From: Echinometra lucunter
Taxonomy: Eukaryota; Echinodermata; Echinoidea; Camarodonta; Echinometridae
Assembly: GCA_029962745.1 (NCBI GenBank)
Contig: CM057162.1
Location: forward strand, 19,954,178-20,018,177
Direction: 5' to 3'
Length of the DNA: 64,000 bases
Part shown: piece after piece, positions 32,401 to 39,200 of the stretch
Numbering within the stretch: position 1 is the stretch's first letter
Layout: every line of letters starts with the position of its first letter
Position numbers and translations under genes: made by a program
Notes under the pieces: generated by a model
What the model was told of the DNA's origin: nothing
Databases searched by the model: none
The model's input: only the letters and a program-made list of their open reading frames with translations

Positions 32401-34111
32401 CAAGACACCACAGCTTTACCCAAAGTGATGTTTTCTGGTCTGCTTCAGGCAAATGTATGCTCTGTGCTATTTCTTTTCATCAATTTTTCAAAATAAACTT
32501 TAATCAAACATTGCACAGTGTATCCAAATGTCAAGTAAAAATGAAGCTTGATGTGCTTTTTATTTCTCGAAATTGTGGTGAACCTGTAGTGCTTGCTTTT
32601 GTACTGTGCAGTTTATGGAGTTCTATGGATTGTGCTTTCATTGATATTATTTTCACTATTTGGATTCAAATTCGTTAACCCTTTACCTAAGGGAACCAGG
32701 CAGACCCTGTATTAAGTCTATGGGAATGGACAGGTTTAATGACTATTTTTCAAATGAAAATAATCCAGTATGGTGGGGGCTGCTCAGTGTTGGCTTACAT
32801 GTATATTATATTTAGGTATTTTTCCAGAAGTTTTTTTTAGAAATCTTCCCAATAAGTAAACTTGAGAATTTCATCATTGCAGTTTACTTTTCTGAAATAT
32901 AACACTTGGTATCAATGAGCATACATGTATGCTGTTTGTACAAGTATTATTGAGATTTTCTTACCTGTTTAAAGTTTTAGATATTTAGAATTTAAGGTAC
33001 ATGTAGATAATTCCATAGAATCAAGGTGAGAGAGCCTATTTGATAATCCGTTGGCATTTTTGGAATAGTGATATTGAACCAAACACATGCTTTGGCATCA
33101 ATTGCTGCTGCCTTTTTATTGTCAAACACCACGGTTAGGGTCTGTGTTGCTATATCTCTTTGGCTTCTTTAGAGTTAAGCCCACCGCACACTATATGATC
33201 CCTATGTGATCCAATTTTGGAAAGCTTTGTTGTAGCATTTGATTTGAACATTAAATCGAGTAAAATCCTAATGATCAAAGTTCAAAATAGGGGTATGAGT
33301 AATGAAATTGAAATTCCAGGCTATTGCGAACTTCTCTGTAGGAATAAATACAAACTCAATTCTGAATTATAGTGACGTCATAGCGATCTTGCGATCGGCT
33401 ACGATTTGAAGCCGATTTGGCCTTTACTTTGAACACAAGGCTTGCTGATAACCAAAATTTCAATTTTAGCATTCCTATCATTATTCTGAACTTCATATGA
33501 GAGAATTTTACATTTATAAACTTTCGTGTTTAATGCAGAAGCCATTTGTATGAAAATTGGGTCGCAGTCGGATCGAATAGTGTGTGGTGGGCTTTAGGTT
33601 TTGATGTGGTTTTTTACTTGAGGGTTAAAGTTCATTATTTGGTTAGTGTATAAAATAGAAGCAGATCATATGACATAGAGCCATTGCTTTAGTAGTACAT
33701 AAAATTGATGTATATGTTTTGATTTTCATATGATAATGATAAGGAATTTGCTTTCTGATGGAAAGTAAACCTGCCAAAATTGCTATGTGGAACTACACAT
33801 ACGTATTCAAGCCAAACACTTCCAGTTTCTTATCAGATATGAGGGCATTTGAAGAAAAATACCTTTGAAGGCTATATCAGTTTTAACATTTTTCCAAACT
33901 GACATAATAAATAGAATGCTCACAAAATTACATTTCACCTTTTCCAAGAATTCAAGCTTCTAAACTTTTTTCTTCAGGGGACATAGGAATCTATGGAGAG
34001 TTTGAGCTTCGGAGACCATCAGTGGATGATACAGAGAGCAATGTGTCTGGCTCAAGTGCTAGAGGTGAAAGGCAACAGCCCCATGTCCACAGTGTGACAC
34101 AGACATTATGA
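2293..34111 (+). CDS. C2CD2L: C2CD2/C2CD2L (TMEM24)-family ER-PM contact-site lipid transfer protein, 3' part
   Basis: Multi-exon gene, incomplete at its 5' end. Spliced exons: 2293-2403, 2799-2963, 3618-3735, 9196-9343, 10184-10242, 12016-12143, 12617-12791, 14263-14415, 18312-18463, 19825-19857, 21814-21874, 23300-23524, 24144-24326 and 33978-34111 (stop TGA). Phases agree at every junction. Assignment rests on three things: a C2 domain (exons 9196-12143) after a VEEILRNAI segment, a motif SPTKRVETSRSIAPDGTVIT followed by Thr-rich and Pro/Lys residues, and IRHLSES...STLIIHGVS. All match what I remember of human TMEM24; this is not database-checked. Family members sit in the ER, carry phosphatidylinositol in an SMP domain, and touch the plasma membrane through a polybasic C-terminal tail that PKC phosphorylation releases. 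Two basic Ser-rich exons here (23300-24326) fit that tail. Invertebrates probably have one gene for the two vertebrate paralogues. Introns carry many transposons. Confidence 0.85.
2799..2963 (+). CDS. C2CD2L: C2CD2L-like exon (end of SMP domain and linker)
   Basis: Acceptor GTGTATAG, donor ATG|GTATGG, phase 0 to 0, 55 codons. The stretch DLVVVEEILRNAIMAATFNF matches the LVEELLRDAI-type end of the SMP domain in the vertebrate proteins as I remember them. An alternative acceptor three bases downstream (CAG at 2799-2801) would drop one Gln. Confidence 0.85.
3182..3235 (-). pseudogene. Possible reverse-transcriptase remnant (GVPQGS motif)
   Basis: The reverse strand reads GVPQGSFIGPIFF, like RT motif B of non-LTR retrotransposons (GVPQGSxxGPxLF). 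It follows a poly-T run at about 3163-3180. The flanking translation gives no further clear RT motif, so this is at best a tiny decayed remnant. Confidence 0.3.
3618..3735 (+). CDS. C2CD2L: C2CD2L-like exon (linker and first C2 strand)
   Basis: Acceptor TTTTGAACAG, donor AAAG|GTAAAT, phase 0 to 1. It encodes a Pro/Asn/Ser-rich linker followed by MTEMRLLVK, the start of the first C2 beta strand, which continues in the exon at 9196 as VIKANGLLV. Confidence 0.85.
5020..5506 (+). mobile_element. TTAA-type non-autonomous DNA transposon, copy 1
   Basis: Shares end-to-end similarity with 17735-18223 and, reversed, with about 31483-31735. The copies begin TTAAAGGGGGTACCC (here TTAG) and end ATTGTGTAATCACTTTAA (here CGTTAA). 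TTAA at both ends suggests piggyBac-like insertion. Near 5194-5236 lies an almost perfect ~42-bp palindrome built from GGGTACCCACTTTGA and TGACGTCAAAGTGGGTACC, with a CRE core (TGACGTCA). No coding capacity. Confidence 0.7.
5908..5937 (+). CDS. C2CD2L: Candidate 30-nt cassette microexon of the C2CD2L-like gene
   Basis: Flanked by an acceptor-like CTTCAAG and a good donor AAAAG|GTGAGT. In phase 1 to 1 it reads (A)PSNMCLVVK, which resembles the end of the upstream exon, PPTMTEMRLLVK. Inclusion between the exons ending 3735 and starting 9196 keeps the frame. It looks like a duplicated exon end; use is unproven. Confidence 0.35.
8550..9046 (-). mobile_element. MITE family member with internal ~90-bp duplication
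   Basis: Read in reverse, this matches the elements at 15122-15512 and 20459-20895, starting from ACCCATTCAAGACAGAGGG. Two direct copies of a ~90-bp block (8551-8640 and 8752-8840, both containing GAATGTGACAAAATGTATG) lie inside it. No coding capacity. Confidence 0.6.
9196..9343 (+). CDS. C2CD2L: C2CD2L-like exon (C2 domain, first half)
   Basis: Acceptor TTTCTTGTAG, donor TT|GTAAGT, phase 1 to 2. It encodes VIKANGLLVRSGGSSSDPYC, then a stretch ending NTTNPFWDEHFLF. SDPY and NPxWxE are hallmark C2 motifs: Ca2+-binding loop 1 and the strand before loop 2. Confidence 0.92.
9361..9960 (+). repeat. (ATG/GTG)n trinucleotide-derived minisatellite
   Basis: About 600 bp of GATGATGGTGAT-type repeats in the intron just after the C2 exon. 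The long Met-rich open frame across it is a by-product of the repeat and is not a gene. Confidence 0.9.
10184..10242 (+). CDS. C2CD2L: C2CD2L-like exon (C2 domain, middle)
   Basis: Acceptor TTATTTTACAG, donor AATG|GTGAGA, phase 2 to 1. It encodes FQLNGNSRELRFEVWDKGNN, the C2 strand that leads into Ca2+-binding loop 3 (VWDxxxxD). Confidence 0.92.
10546..11764. mobile_element. 1.2-kb intronic transposon with internal ~150-bp tandem monomers
   Basis: Begins TTTATGCCTCCGCC (about 10548) and ends with the inverse GGCGGAGGCATAAA (about 11720-11732), followed by the palindrome TTCGACCACGCGTGGTCGAA. Inside are a (CCGT)n tract at about 10603-10623 and a tandem array of two alternating ~150-bp monomers (dimer 301 bp) running to about 11660. 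Each monomer ends AGGTCAAAGGTCA. The long reverse-strand frames across it are repeat artefacts. No transposase is visible, so it is non-autonomous. Confidence 0.75.
12016..12143 (+). CDS. C2CD2L: C2CD2L-like exon (C2 domain, C-terminal part)
   Basis: Acceptor TTCTCTCATCAG, donor TGG|GTAAGT, phase 1 to 0. It encodes DMFFGEAQVPVDSLEHMRG and continues to KGSLTVW. D-FxGE-xVP is the usual end of C2 loop 3, and GxLxVxW closes the domain. Confidence 0.92.
12262..12355 (+). pseudogene. Decayed duplicate of the 3' end of the exon at 12016-12143
   Basis: The stretch from GGAATGGAAAGAATGTC through CACTGTATGAGTAAGTG to the downstream TTCTTTCTAG parallels 12104-12180 (GGATGGAGAGAGCGTG, AACTGTATGGGTAAGTG, CTCCTTCTAG). 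The codon matching the final Trp has become TGA. It looks like a small tandem duplication that has lost coding sense. Confidence 0.5.
12617..12791 (+). CDS. C2CD2L: C2CD2L-like exon with the SPTK...PDGT signature
   Basis: Acceptor TGTTTGTAG, donor AATG|GTAATA, phase 0 to 1. It starts FLFMESAEQNTEVKPRQPVS, then SPTKRVETSRSIAPDGTVIT and a Thr-rich run followed by AKPKPGERRSGS. This SPTK-x-E-x-x-R-x-I-x-PDGT pattern is the strongest family signature in the window. Confidence 0.93.
12792..14262. other. 1.5-kb intron
   Basis: AT-rich. A short stretch near 12818-12870 (CATTAATCTACATTTACCAC ... CCCAGGTGTAG) recurs at about 36929-36970, so it belongs to a dispersed repeat. A poly-G run lies at 14153-14167. 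Nothing else is recognised. Confidence 0.5.
14263..14415 (+). CDS. C2CD2L: C2CD2L-like exon (disordered Ser/Thr-rich region)
   Basis: Acceptor CCTTTCTTGCAG, donor TCAG|GTAAGA, phase 1 to 1, starting EAPMRVVTTAASLPTPQRPG. It is rich in Ser, Thr, Pro and Gly, fitting the low-complexity linker after the PDGT motif. Confidence 0.85.
15029..15064 (+). CDS. C2CD2L: Candidate 36-nt cassette microexon
   Basis: Acceptor GGTTAACAG, weak donor CGAG|GTTTGT. Phase 1 to 1, so it fits between exons 14263-14415 and 18312-18463 without a frame change. It reads (A)TQTPGPSIIIR(G), similar to STLIIHGVS and QPAIVISE in the next two exons. Expression data are not available. Confidence 0.4.
15122..15512 (+). mobile_element. 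MITE, CCCATTCATG terminal inverted repeats
   Basis: Starts GCCCATTCATGACAGAGGG and ends CCTGCCATGAATGGGTTAA, giving short terminal inverted repeats. It shares the body TACATGAGC...TTGATGCT...TTTAAAGGAAAATAA with 20459-20895 and, reversed, with 8550-9046. No coding capacity. Confidence 0.65.
16744..17216. mobile_element. PIF/Harbinger-like MITE
   Basis: The left end GGCC(C)n AATTGTTATGTTGCCCTCA and the inverted right end TGAGGGCAACATAACAATT...GGGGCC form terminal repeats of about 50 bp. TAA flanks both sides (16741-16743 and 17217-17219), as expected for PIF/Harbinger target duplications (TWA). The internal part is CpG-rich near 16895 (GCGAGCGAGCGCGAGCC). Confidence 0.75.
17735..18223 (+). 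mobile_element. TTAA-type non-autonomous DNA transposon, copy 2
   Basis: Best-preserved copy of the family also at 5020-5506. TTAA lies at 17735-17738 and 18220-18223, with the element 17739-18219 between. It has the same GGGTACCCACTTTTACGTCA / TGACGTCAAAGTGGGTACC palindrome. Confidence 0.75.
18312..18463 (+). CDS. C2CD2L: C2CD2L-like exon (conserved IRHLSES...LIIHGVS segment)
   Basis: Acceptor TCCCCTCAAG, donor CAG|GTAAGG, phase 1 to 0. It encodes ETRPESSTPPTDMGSRSVAD, then TAIRHLSESAGDNKQK and TPTKKSTLIIHGVSQ. The last block matches a conserved region of TMEM24 as I remember it. Confidence 0.9.
18740..19108. repeat. Imperfect palindrome built from TTGGTCTAAT / ATTAGACCAA modules
   Basis: The left half carries repeated TTGGTCTNAT-like words; after about 18900 the same words appear as the complement (ATTAGACCAAGTGG, TTAGACGAAATGG). 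The region could form a large hairpin. No coding sense. Confidence 0.75.
19825..19857 (+). CDS. C2CD2L: C2CD2L-like 33-nt microexon
   Basis: Acceptor TCTGAACTCAG, donor GAG|GTAAAT, phase 0 to 0, encoding EKTQPAIVISE. It sits between two phase-0 boundaries, so it can be skipped or included without changing the frame. Confidence 0.75.
20295..20434. mobile_element. 140-bp MITE (GGCCCCGTTTCATAAA ends)
   Basis: GGCCCCGTTTCATAAA at the left and TTTTATGAAACAGGGCC at the right form terminal inverted repeats of about 16 bp. CAG flanks both sides (20292-20294, 20435-20437). This end sequence is a common MITE type in marine invertebrate genomes (from memory). Confidence 0.75.
20459..20895 (+). mobile_element. 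MITE, TTTAAYYCATTCATG ends
   Basis: Starts CTTTAATTCATTCATGCC and ends TGTCATGGATGGGTTAAAA. It belongs to the same family as 15122-15512 and the reversed copy at 8550-9046. Confidence 0.65.
21814..21874 (+). CDS. C2CD2L: C2CD2L-like short exon
   Basis: Acceptor CATTTACCTAG, donor AGAG|GTAAAA, phase 0 to 1, encoding TPNVDLSTLSDEPAESSFKR and then G. It links the conserved LIIHGVS region to the polybasic exons. Confidence 0.82.
22030..22480 (+). repeat. Polypyrimidine (CT-rich) tract
   Basis: About 450 bp almost free of purines on this strand, with long TTTTCTTTTTCTTT and CTCTCTCT runs. The Phe/Ser/Leu-rich open frames across it are composition artefacts. It could form triplex DNA. Confidence 0.9.
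22690..23260 (+). repeat. TCATCATGG-based minisatellite
   Basis: Tandem copies of a unit like GGTCATCATCCTTTT plus GTCATCATCAT, directly upstream of the exon at 23300. The His-Pro-Phe frame on one strand and Met-Lys frame on the other come from the repeat. Confidence 0.9.
23300..23524 (+). CDS. C2CD2L: C2CD2L-like polybasic exon 1 (membrane-binding tail)
   Basis: Acceptor GCTTTTATTAG, donor GCAG|GTTGGT (weak), phase 1 to 1, 75 residues. It starts DASPNRSKRGFKLFRRRSKK, then EKAMRSVSLDESDLDRARQQ. The Ser plus Arg/Lys cluster is the expected character of the plasma-membrane-binding, PKC-regulated tail. RSVSLDE is a plausible kinase site. Confidence 0.88.
24144..24326 (+). CDS. C2CD2L: C2CD2L-like polybasic exon 2
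   Basis: Acceptor CACCCATGTAG, donor ACAG|GTTAGT, phase 1 to 1, 61 residues. It starts DSSPRRSKRKLFGFLKRQKS, clearly related to DASPNRSKRGFKLFRRRSKK of the preceding exon, so the two look like tandem duplicates. It ends PSGQPRSASTG. Confidence 0.85.
24569..24649 (+). CDS. C2CD2L: Candidate duplicated exon (partial copy of 24246-24326)
   Basis: Acceptor CTTTGTTCAG, donor ACAG|GTTAAC, 81 nt, phase 1 to 1 and open. It reads (V)KGKAQPAMLGQKLNS...RSASTG, parallel to AKGKAQPVVHRQNL...RSASTG of the previous exon. Similarity continues weakly into the downstream intron, so a genomic tandem duplication is likely. Whether it is used or decaying is unknown. Confidence 0.45.
26392..26459 (+). CDS. Weak candidate alternative C-terminal exon
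   Basis: After GGCCTTAAAG the sequence is open in phase 1, reading (E)DIEVQLRPHDTGDTKPRPLS to a TGA at 26457-26459. It loosely resembles GDIGIYGEFELRRPSVDDTE of the known last exon. The acceptor lacks a good pyrimidine tract, so this may be chance. Confidence 0.2.
27144..27631. mobile_element. TTAA-flanked MITE with AGGCATTGGCTAAC ends
   Basis: The left end AGGCATTGGCTAACTTTGT and right end ACAATGTTAGCCAATGCCT are inverted repeats, flanked by TTAA at 27140-27143 and 27632-27635 (piggyBac-type target site). The middle is CpG-rich compared with the surrounding intron and holds GTGCGCATGCGCAC, an NRF1-like palindrome. Confidence 0.8.
28875..28931 (+). CDS. C2CD2L: Candidate 57-nt cassette exon
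   Basis: Acceptor TTAAATTTTTAG, donor ACCG|GTATGT. Phase 1 to 1 and open: (E)TLHVANNLRLEDINTVYT(G). It fits between exons 24144-24326 and 33978-34111 in frame. I do not recognise the peptide. Confidence 0.4.
29588..29900. repeat. Two diverged ~160-bp direct repeats
   Basis: GCCATGGTAATGGCATATTATTG...GAGCAATGCTCATGAAATT in the first unit parallels GCCGTGGTAATGCAGTATTATGG...GAGCAGTGCTCATAAATTT in the second. Probably a fragment of an intronic dispersed element; no ends identified. Confidence 0.6.
31483..31735 (-). mobile_element. TTAA-type DNA transposon, fragment copy 3 (reversed)
   Basis: Starts TTAAAGTGATTACACAATG, the reverse complement of the 3' end of the elements at 5020 and 17735. It runs through GATTTTCAATCGAAATCAATGCATTTTGGC and GTGGGTACCC, and stops before the other end. 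Confidence 0.65.
33178..33593. mobile_element. PIF/Harbinger-like MITE (AGCCCACC ends)
   Basis: The left end AGCCCACCGCACACTAT and right end ATAGTGTGTGGTGGGCT are inverted repeats, flanked by TTA at 33175-33177 and 33594-33596, the expected TWA target duplication. No coding capacity. Confidence 0.8.
33978..34111 (+). CDS. C2CD2L: C2CD2L-like last coding exon and stop
   Basis: Acceptor TTTTTTCTTCAG, phase 1 entry. It encodes GDIGIYGEFELRRPSVDDTE and ends HVHSVTQTL with TGA at 34109-34111. The short acidic/hydrophobic block may be a partner-binding motif. The C-tails of TMEM24/C2CD2 have been reported to bind band 4.1 proteins, but I cannot show that this is the same motif. Confidence 0.85.
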
Positions 34112-34131
34112 TATTCCATCTATGAAGTTAG
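34112..34131 (+). other. C2CD2L: 3'UTR, part 1, ending in a 3'UTR splice donor
   Basis: AAGTTAG|GTGAGT is a near-consensus donor only 20 nt after the stop. The matching acceptor CTGTCTTATCTTAG ends at 36234. A junction this close to the stop would not be expected to trigger nonsense-mediated decay under the usual 50-55-nt rule. Confidence 0.6.
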
Positions 34132-34165
34132 GTGAGTGATTCCAGCTGTCCATGCTCACCTACCA

Positions 34166-34443
34166 ACCCCCACTATGAACATGACGGACAAAGAAAGCAG
34201 ACAAAATAAACAACCCCTCATTCTACCCTTCACAATGGTTCTGGTAGTCAAAAGAACGTCCCTTCACAGCTATTGTCTAAAATATGTGGAACAGGTGTCA
34301 CATACATATTCACCTGGAACTACATGATTAAACATAATAGCTGTGAAGGGATGTTTTTTTGACTACTAGAAACATTGTGAAGGGTAGAATGAGACATTGT
34401 TTATTTTGATACACTTTCTTTGTCCGCCATGTTCATAGTGCCC
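34166..34443. repeat. Long hairpin (109-bp arms, 60-nt loop) in the 3'UTR intron
   Basis: The left arm 34166-34274 and right arm 34335-34443 are about 85-90% complementary by eye. Examples are CACTATGAACATGACGGACA against TGTCCGCCATGTTCATAGTG, and TCATTCTACCCTTCACAATG against CATTGTGAAGGGTAGAATGA. It lies in transcribed sequence and would form a long double-stranded RNA. Confidence 0.85.
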
Positions 34444-35011
34444 ACTTATCCTATCCCAGCCCCCTCAAATCGTCCCCCACCTACCCTATCTTATCCCATC
34501 AGTCCTTCCACCCATCCACCAACCCCTACCTACATCAATTGATACACCTGTAACTCTTCATTCACCCCTTCAACTACCCACACACTTATAACTTCCCATA
34601 CACACCCCACACACTCTCACCACCCACCTAGTGATATTGTATGTCCCCCTAAAAGAAAATGTAGGAAGTCGTTTCCATTTTTTTTTGTGTGTGTTTTTTT
34701 TATTATTTTTTTTTTACGGTACCTTAAAGTTAATAACTCAACCTCCTAAATAGCACATTTTTAAATTAGATTTAGGAAATGTCTGTGCATTCCTGTTTTC
34801 TCATCATGCACCTTTCTATCTTGTAGAAGCTAAGATTGTTTTTGCATGTAGTTTTCTACAGTTTACAAGTCAAAGATAATAGTTTGCAAATAATGTGTTT
34901 AGTTTCCTAGGGATTTGTTGGTTAAAACTCTAAATGAAATGTGATTAATCTCTAATTCACATTCTACCAGATAGTCTAACTTAAACCTCCAAGATACCAT
35001 GAGAAGTTATT

Positions 35012-35736
35012 AGGGGCGTTCACACACAAGGTAAAAAGTGAGATTCAAAAATCGATTTTCTAATTGTGATTAGAAAATCGATTTTATTTTGTGTGTGGAC
35101 AGAATAATCTCACTATTAATCGCGATTCTAATCGCGATTCAACTCGCAGTTAGAAGCGCAATTTTTCAGAATTATTGAAATTATTTGCCGAGCGTTGTGT
35201 GTGTGTGAACGGAATCGCGATTAGAAAATCGGTTTTATCTATCCCATCATTCTTTGCGTGTGTGCAATCGATGCGCTGTGCATGCACTGTGCAGTGTATG
35301 CAGTGTGTGTTACGTTGGTTACGGAGTGCATGCACTGTATAGCATGGACGCACTGCACGCTATCTTGGCGCCCTGTCTTGATCCTGTGTAGTAAACAATG
35401 CTTTGTATCATAGTACATTTACATAATCATTTATTATTCAATTAATGAGTTTGTTGCTGTACTTTCTGTAGCCCTTTTACCGTCGATGTGTATTTTCCCC
35501 CGTCCAGATCGTGTATAACAGCAGTTAAACAGAGAAGTTTGTGGGCTTTCCTGCCTGTTTCTGTTGCTTCTTCGCGTGTGTGAATGGTCCAAAAAAATTT
35601 GAAATTCTAATCGCGATTCAAATTGCGATCCTAATCTCGCTTTTCCCCCTTGTGTGAACGGTGGCTATAAATCGAAATTCGAATAGCGATTGGAATCGCA
35701 ATTCATATTCGATTTCTTTTGTGTGTGAACAAGCCT
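35012..35736. mobile_element. Non-autonomous transposon rich in AATCGCGATT palindromes
   Basis: The left end AGGGGCGTTCACACACAA and right end TTGTGTGTGAACAAGCCT form inverted repeats; ATT flanks both sides (35009-35011, 35737-35739). The interior repeats TCTAATCGCGATT-like words near both ends. No transposase frame. Confidence 0.7.
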
Positions 35737-36234
35737 ATTGTTACATCTTTTGACCTACTGGTGCATGAATGTGGAAGTTACACGTATATGTCATGGAACA
35801 TCTTATTCTGTACTAGAATAAACAAGAAATAGGAATATATTAAATCTTACTTTACAAAATTGAGACAGATTTTTGAAAGTTGTTGGCTCAGTATGTTTCC
35901 CAGAGGAGATAATCCTTCGTAGACCCAACCAAAAAGCAGTGAATTTGGGTTTGGAGAGCAAGATAACTGAGAGTGTCTTCCATGGAAATGGATTTATGCA
36001 CAATTATAGATGAGTAAAGAATTAAATCTAAGTGTACCTTCAGTATGCTTGATTGGGAGGTGAGTTGAATTTCATTGCATTTAAACTGCAGGATATTCTC
36101 AATAGTTTTCAAAAGTTTAGATCTTCCTATACATCTCTCTTCATATATTAATCTTCTTTGTACCCTTAAGTATATCCTGTGTTTTCTCGTTAAAGATTTG
36201 TAATTCATCCATATTTTTTTCTGTCTTATCTTAG

Positions 36235-39200
36235 GTGAATATTGAAGAGAAGACAAGAACAAATGTTCTGTGGTATGCTTGGAGGAGAGCAAGTTTGAGT
36301 CTAATGCACCATTAACATACCTGATTAGCACCAATTAGACTGTTACAAGAGAGTGATGAACTATCAAGCAAGACCAACAATGAAATGAATGAATGGGACT
36401 GTATAGCAATTACGTAGCAATACCACATGATAATGAATGTATGGGACTGTACTAGAGAGGACCAAGGAAGTGTGTGTATATAGGATGTTAAGAGTAGTTT
36501 TGTCAGACGTTTTCAAGAATGCATTGCTACAGGAGCAAAAAATAAGTTTAAATCATGTTTTCATTTTGTAAGAATCGCAAGCATCATATGCATTACTTTT
36601 ACTACTTAAAATTCCCATGCACCTAGGAAAACCTTTCAAAGTCAGATGATGATTTGTCCATCTTTGGATGAAAAACAGAAAAATAAAATACCCAAACTCT
36701 ACCATGCTCCACCTATCAGAGATATGAGTATTGGGAAAATAAATCTGAACATAAACGGAAACTGGAATAAGTCACATTCTTGTTGATCATGTCAATCTGA
36801 ATTTTCTTTTAAAAATTATTATCAAGGACTATTTTCTGTAGAGGTATTGCAGTCAGTTGTTTAGCTTATGTCAGAGATATGCAGGTCATGGATTTGAGCC
36901 TCAACATGATATTGGTGTTCTTTACAAGACATTAATCTACACTTGCCACTCTCCACCCAGGTGTAGTAGATAGGTTCCTGGTGCAAAGAATTCTCTGACT
37001 TCTTTCTGGACCCAAATTGGTAGCCTACCTAGTACCAGGATGATATTCAAGGCCTTCAGTATCTTGTGTGATGGATTTGAGTGCCATACTTGGTGGCTAT
37101 ATTGTTATTCTGATCATTATTTAGCTCACATGAGTGTACACATGTATGCTAGGTTTATACTGTGTTCCCGGCGGCCATGGCAATCATGTTTATGGCCACC
37201 ATGGACAAAACAGGATGGACGTGAGACAATGCAGGGGGACGGGATGGGTAACGTGACAGTCCCTGGTTGCCTGGATGCTGGACCAGATTTTTAAACTGGC
37301 AAAATATTTGCCACGGCATTCATGGTGCGGATGAGAAACCTAGTAGGCCGTAGTAAAACTGGGTGAACGCAACAAACGTGACAGTACGTAACAGGCCGCA
37401 ACAAACTTGGAGACAGTCCGTAGTGGGACGGGAAGCATATTTTGACCCAGCATCTCACGGTCCTTCACAGTTGCCTGCACGTTTGCCAAGAGGGAACTTA
37501 CTGGAACGTACCCCACGGCCATCACAATACCGTGCAGACCGTGAGAAAACTTAGCAAGACCTAACAAAACTTTACTATTTGGAGAAAAAAATTGGCCAAA
37601 ATCCCACAGCGCAGTACGTTGCGGGCAGTAGGGCTGCCGTGGCCACCGGGAACATAGTGTTAACCTAGCATTAAAGGCATGCATTTTTTTAAAGGGTTTT
37701 AGTACCATGCCTGAACTGGAAGTATTGTCCACTCCTATTCCCCTGTGCTTCATTGAGAGTACATGTATTAACTTCTTTTATTCTGTTTTGGATCCCCAGA
37801 ATCCCTCTTATAAAGAGCGTAACTGAGTGCAACTCTGTACTTAATGAGCAGAAGATTGAAATTTGCAATTGATTCGGGGACTTGTGATTGATGTGGGTTA
37901 AGATAATTCTTTATAAAACAGGGTCCAATCACAATACTTCAGAAATCTGTACTATGTAGCAATTGAAACTATCACACTAGCAGTGGCAAGCGTGGGCTTG
38001 AGATCACACCGGTATTCCATCCAGTATCTGAGGGGGTTGTCGTGCATGAACAGGAAGTGAAACCTTATGAACAGATGCATTATGGGTCCTGCTGTTGATC
38101 TAGGTCACTTGTTTTGCTTTGTGTGTACCACACACTCTTTGCCATATTGATATGGTTGGGTTAGTAGCACAATGGACGACCTCACTGAGAAAACTTTAGA
38201 AAGGAAAGTTTGCAATATATTCACATTTATATCACTTTGAACTAAATGGGACAATGGGAGAAAGATCCTATTCAAAAAGATGATATGCTTTGCTGGATAG
38301 GGAAATCCACTTGATGATACTGACAAATGAGCAGAGTTTCACTTTCAGTTCAAACCAGTTTTCATTTTGAGATATAGGTTGTACCATTATCTTATTCTTA
38401 GATGAGAATTTATGGACCTTGTGGCAGATTAGCCTTGTGCTAAACAAATTATCCAATAAAGTCTACTACTTTACTACTACTACGTCTACTATGTTGAACT
38501 TAGCATAGAATCTATGGGGTTTTATTCTTTCTTTTTCAAGTCTCTACAATGTCATCTTTGTGTACAAAACCAATGAGTATAGAACAAGTGATGTCAGATA
38601 TAAAAATGGGAGGATTTTGTATGAACAGATTTATTATGCTTAGACTGATTTTACTTGAACTTAAGCCAGTTTGCATGGGAGCATGGTTATTCCTGTATTA
38701 ACCTGTTGAATATGATTTGATTTCAGTATAACACACAATTTACATAGACCCTGACCTGAGTTATCTTAAGCTTAATATTAAACAGGTTGAGGTTTGAGTT
38801 TGTCAGAATTCATCTAGTCAGTGAAATGAATTTTTCTAAGTTACATGTAGTTCATATTATCCCAATATCCTCATAGTCACAAACACTTAAACCTATTGAA
38901 CAAGGTTTGATTTTATATGACAAGGGTAGTCCATTACTTTGTGTAATGAGGTAATTTTGTTGAAAATTTGAAAGAAATCATTGGACTAGTGAATTCTGTC
39001 ATCCTGTGGCTGTATAAACCCCAAAGCAGTTTGTTTAGGTGTTGACTTTTGATTCCTTATATTACTATAGCTTCAAAACAGGGATCACCCAGGCCCTATA
39101 GCAGGCTCAAAATCAACAAGTGCCCAAGACACATTGGCCCAAAAATGTTAGGTCTGGACCCCCCAACTTGAACAATTTTAACACAGGGCTCAATACAGAG

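Larger units (their letters stand above)
24650..33977. other. 9.3-kb intron before the last coding exon
   Basis: Contains two candidate exons (26392-26459, 28875-28931), C-rich low-complexity blocks (26400-26620, 29340-29580, 30040-30200), a TTAA-flanked MITE (27144-27631), a ~160-bp direct repeat (29588-29900), a fragment of the TTAA family (31483-31735), a (GT)n/G-rich tract near 32333-32370, and a TTA-flanked MITE (33178-33593). The rest, including 24660-26390, is AT-rich and featureless. Confidence 0.6.

Noticed and set aside
36880..36970. tRNA-derived SINE
   Set aside because: GGATTTGAGCC only weakly resembles a B box and there is no A box or tail; only the match to 12818-12870 supports a repeat.
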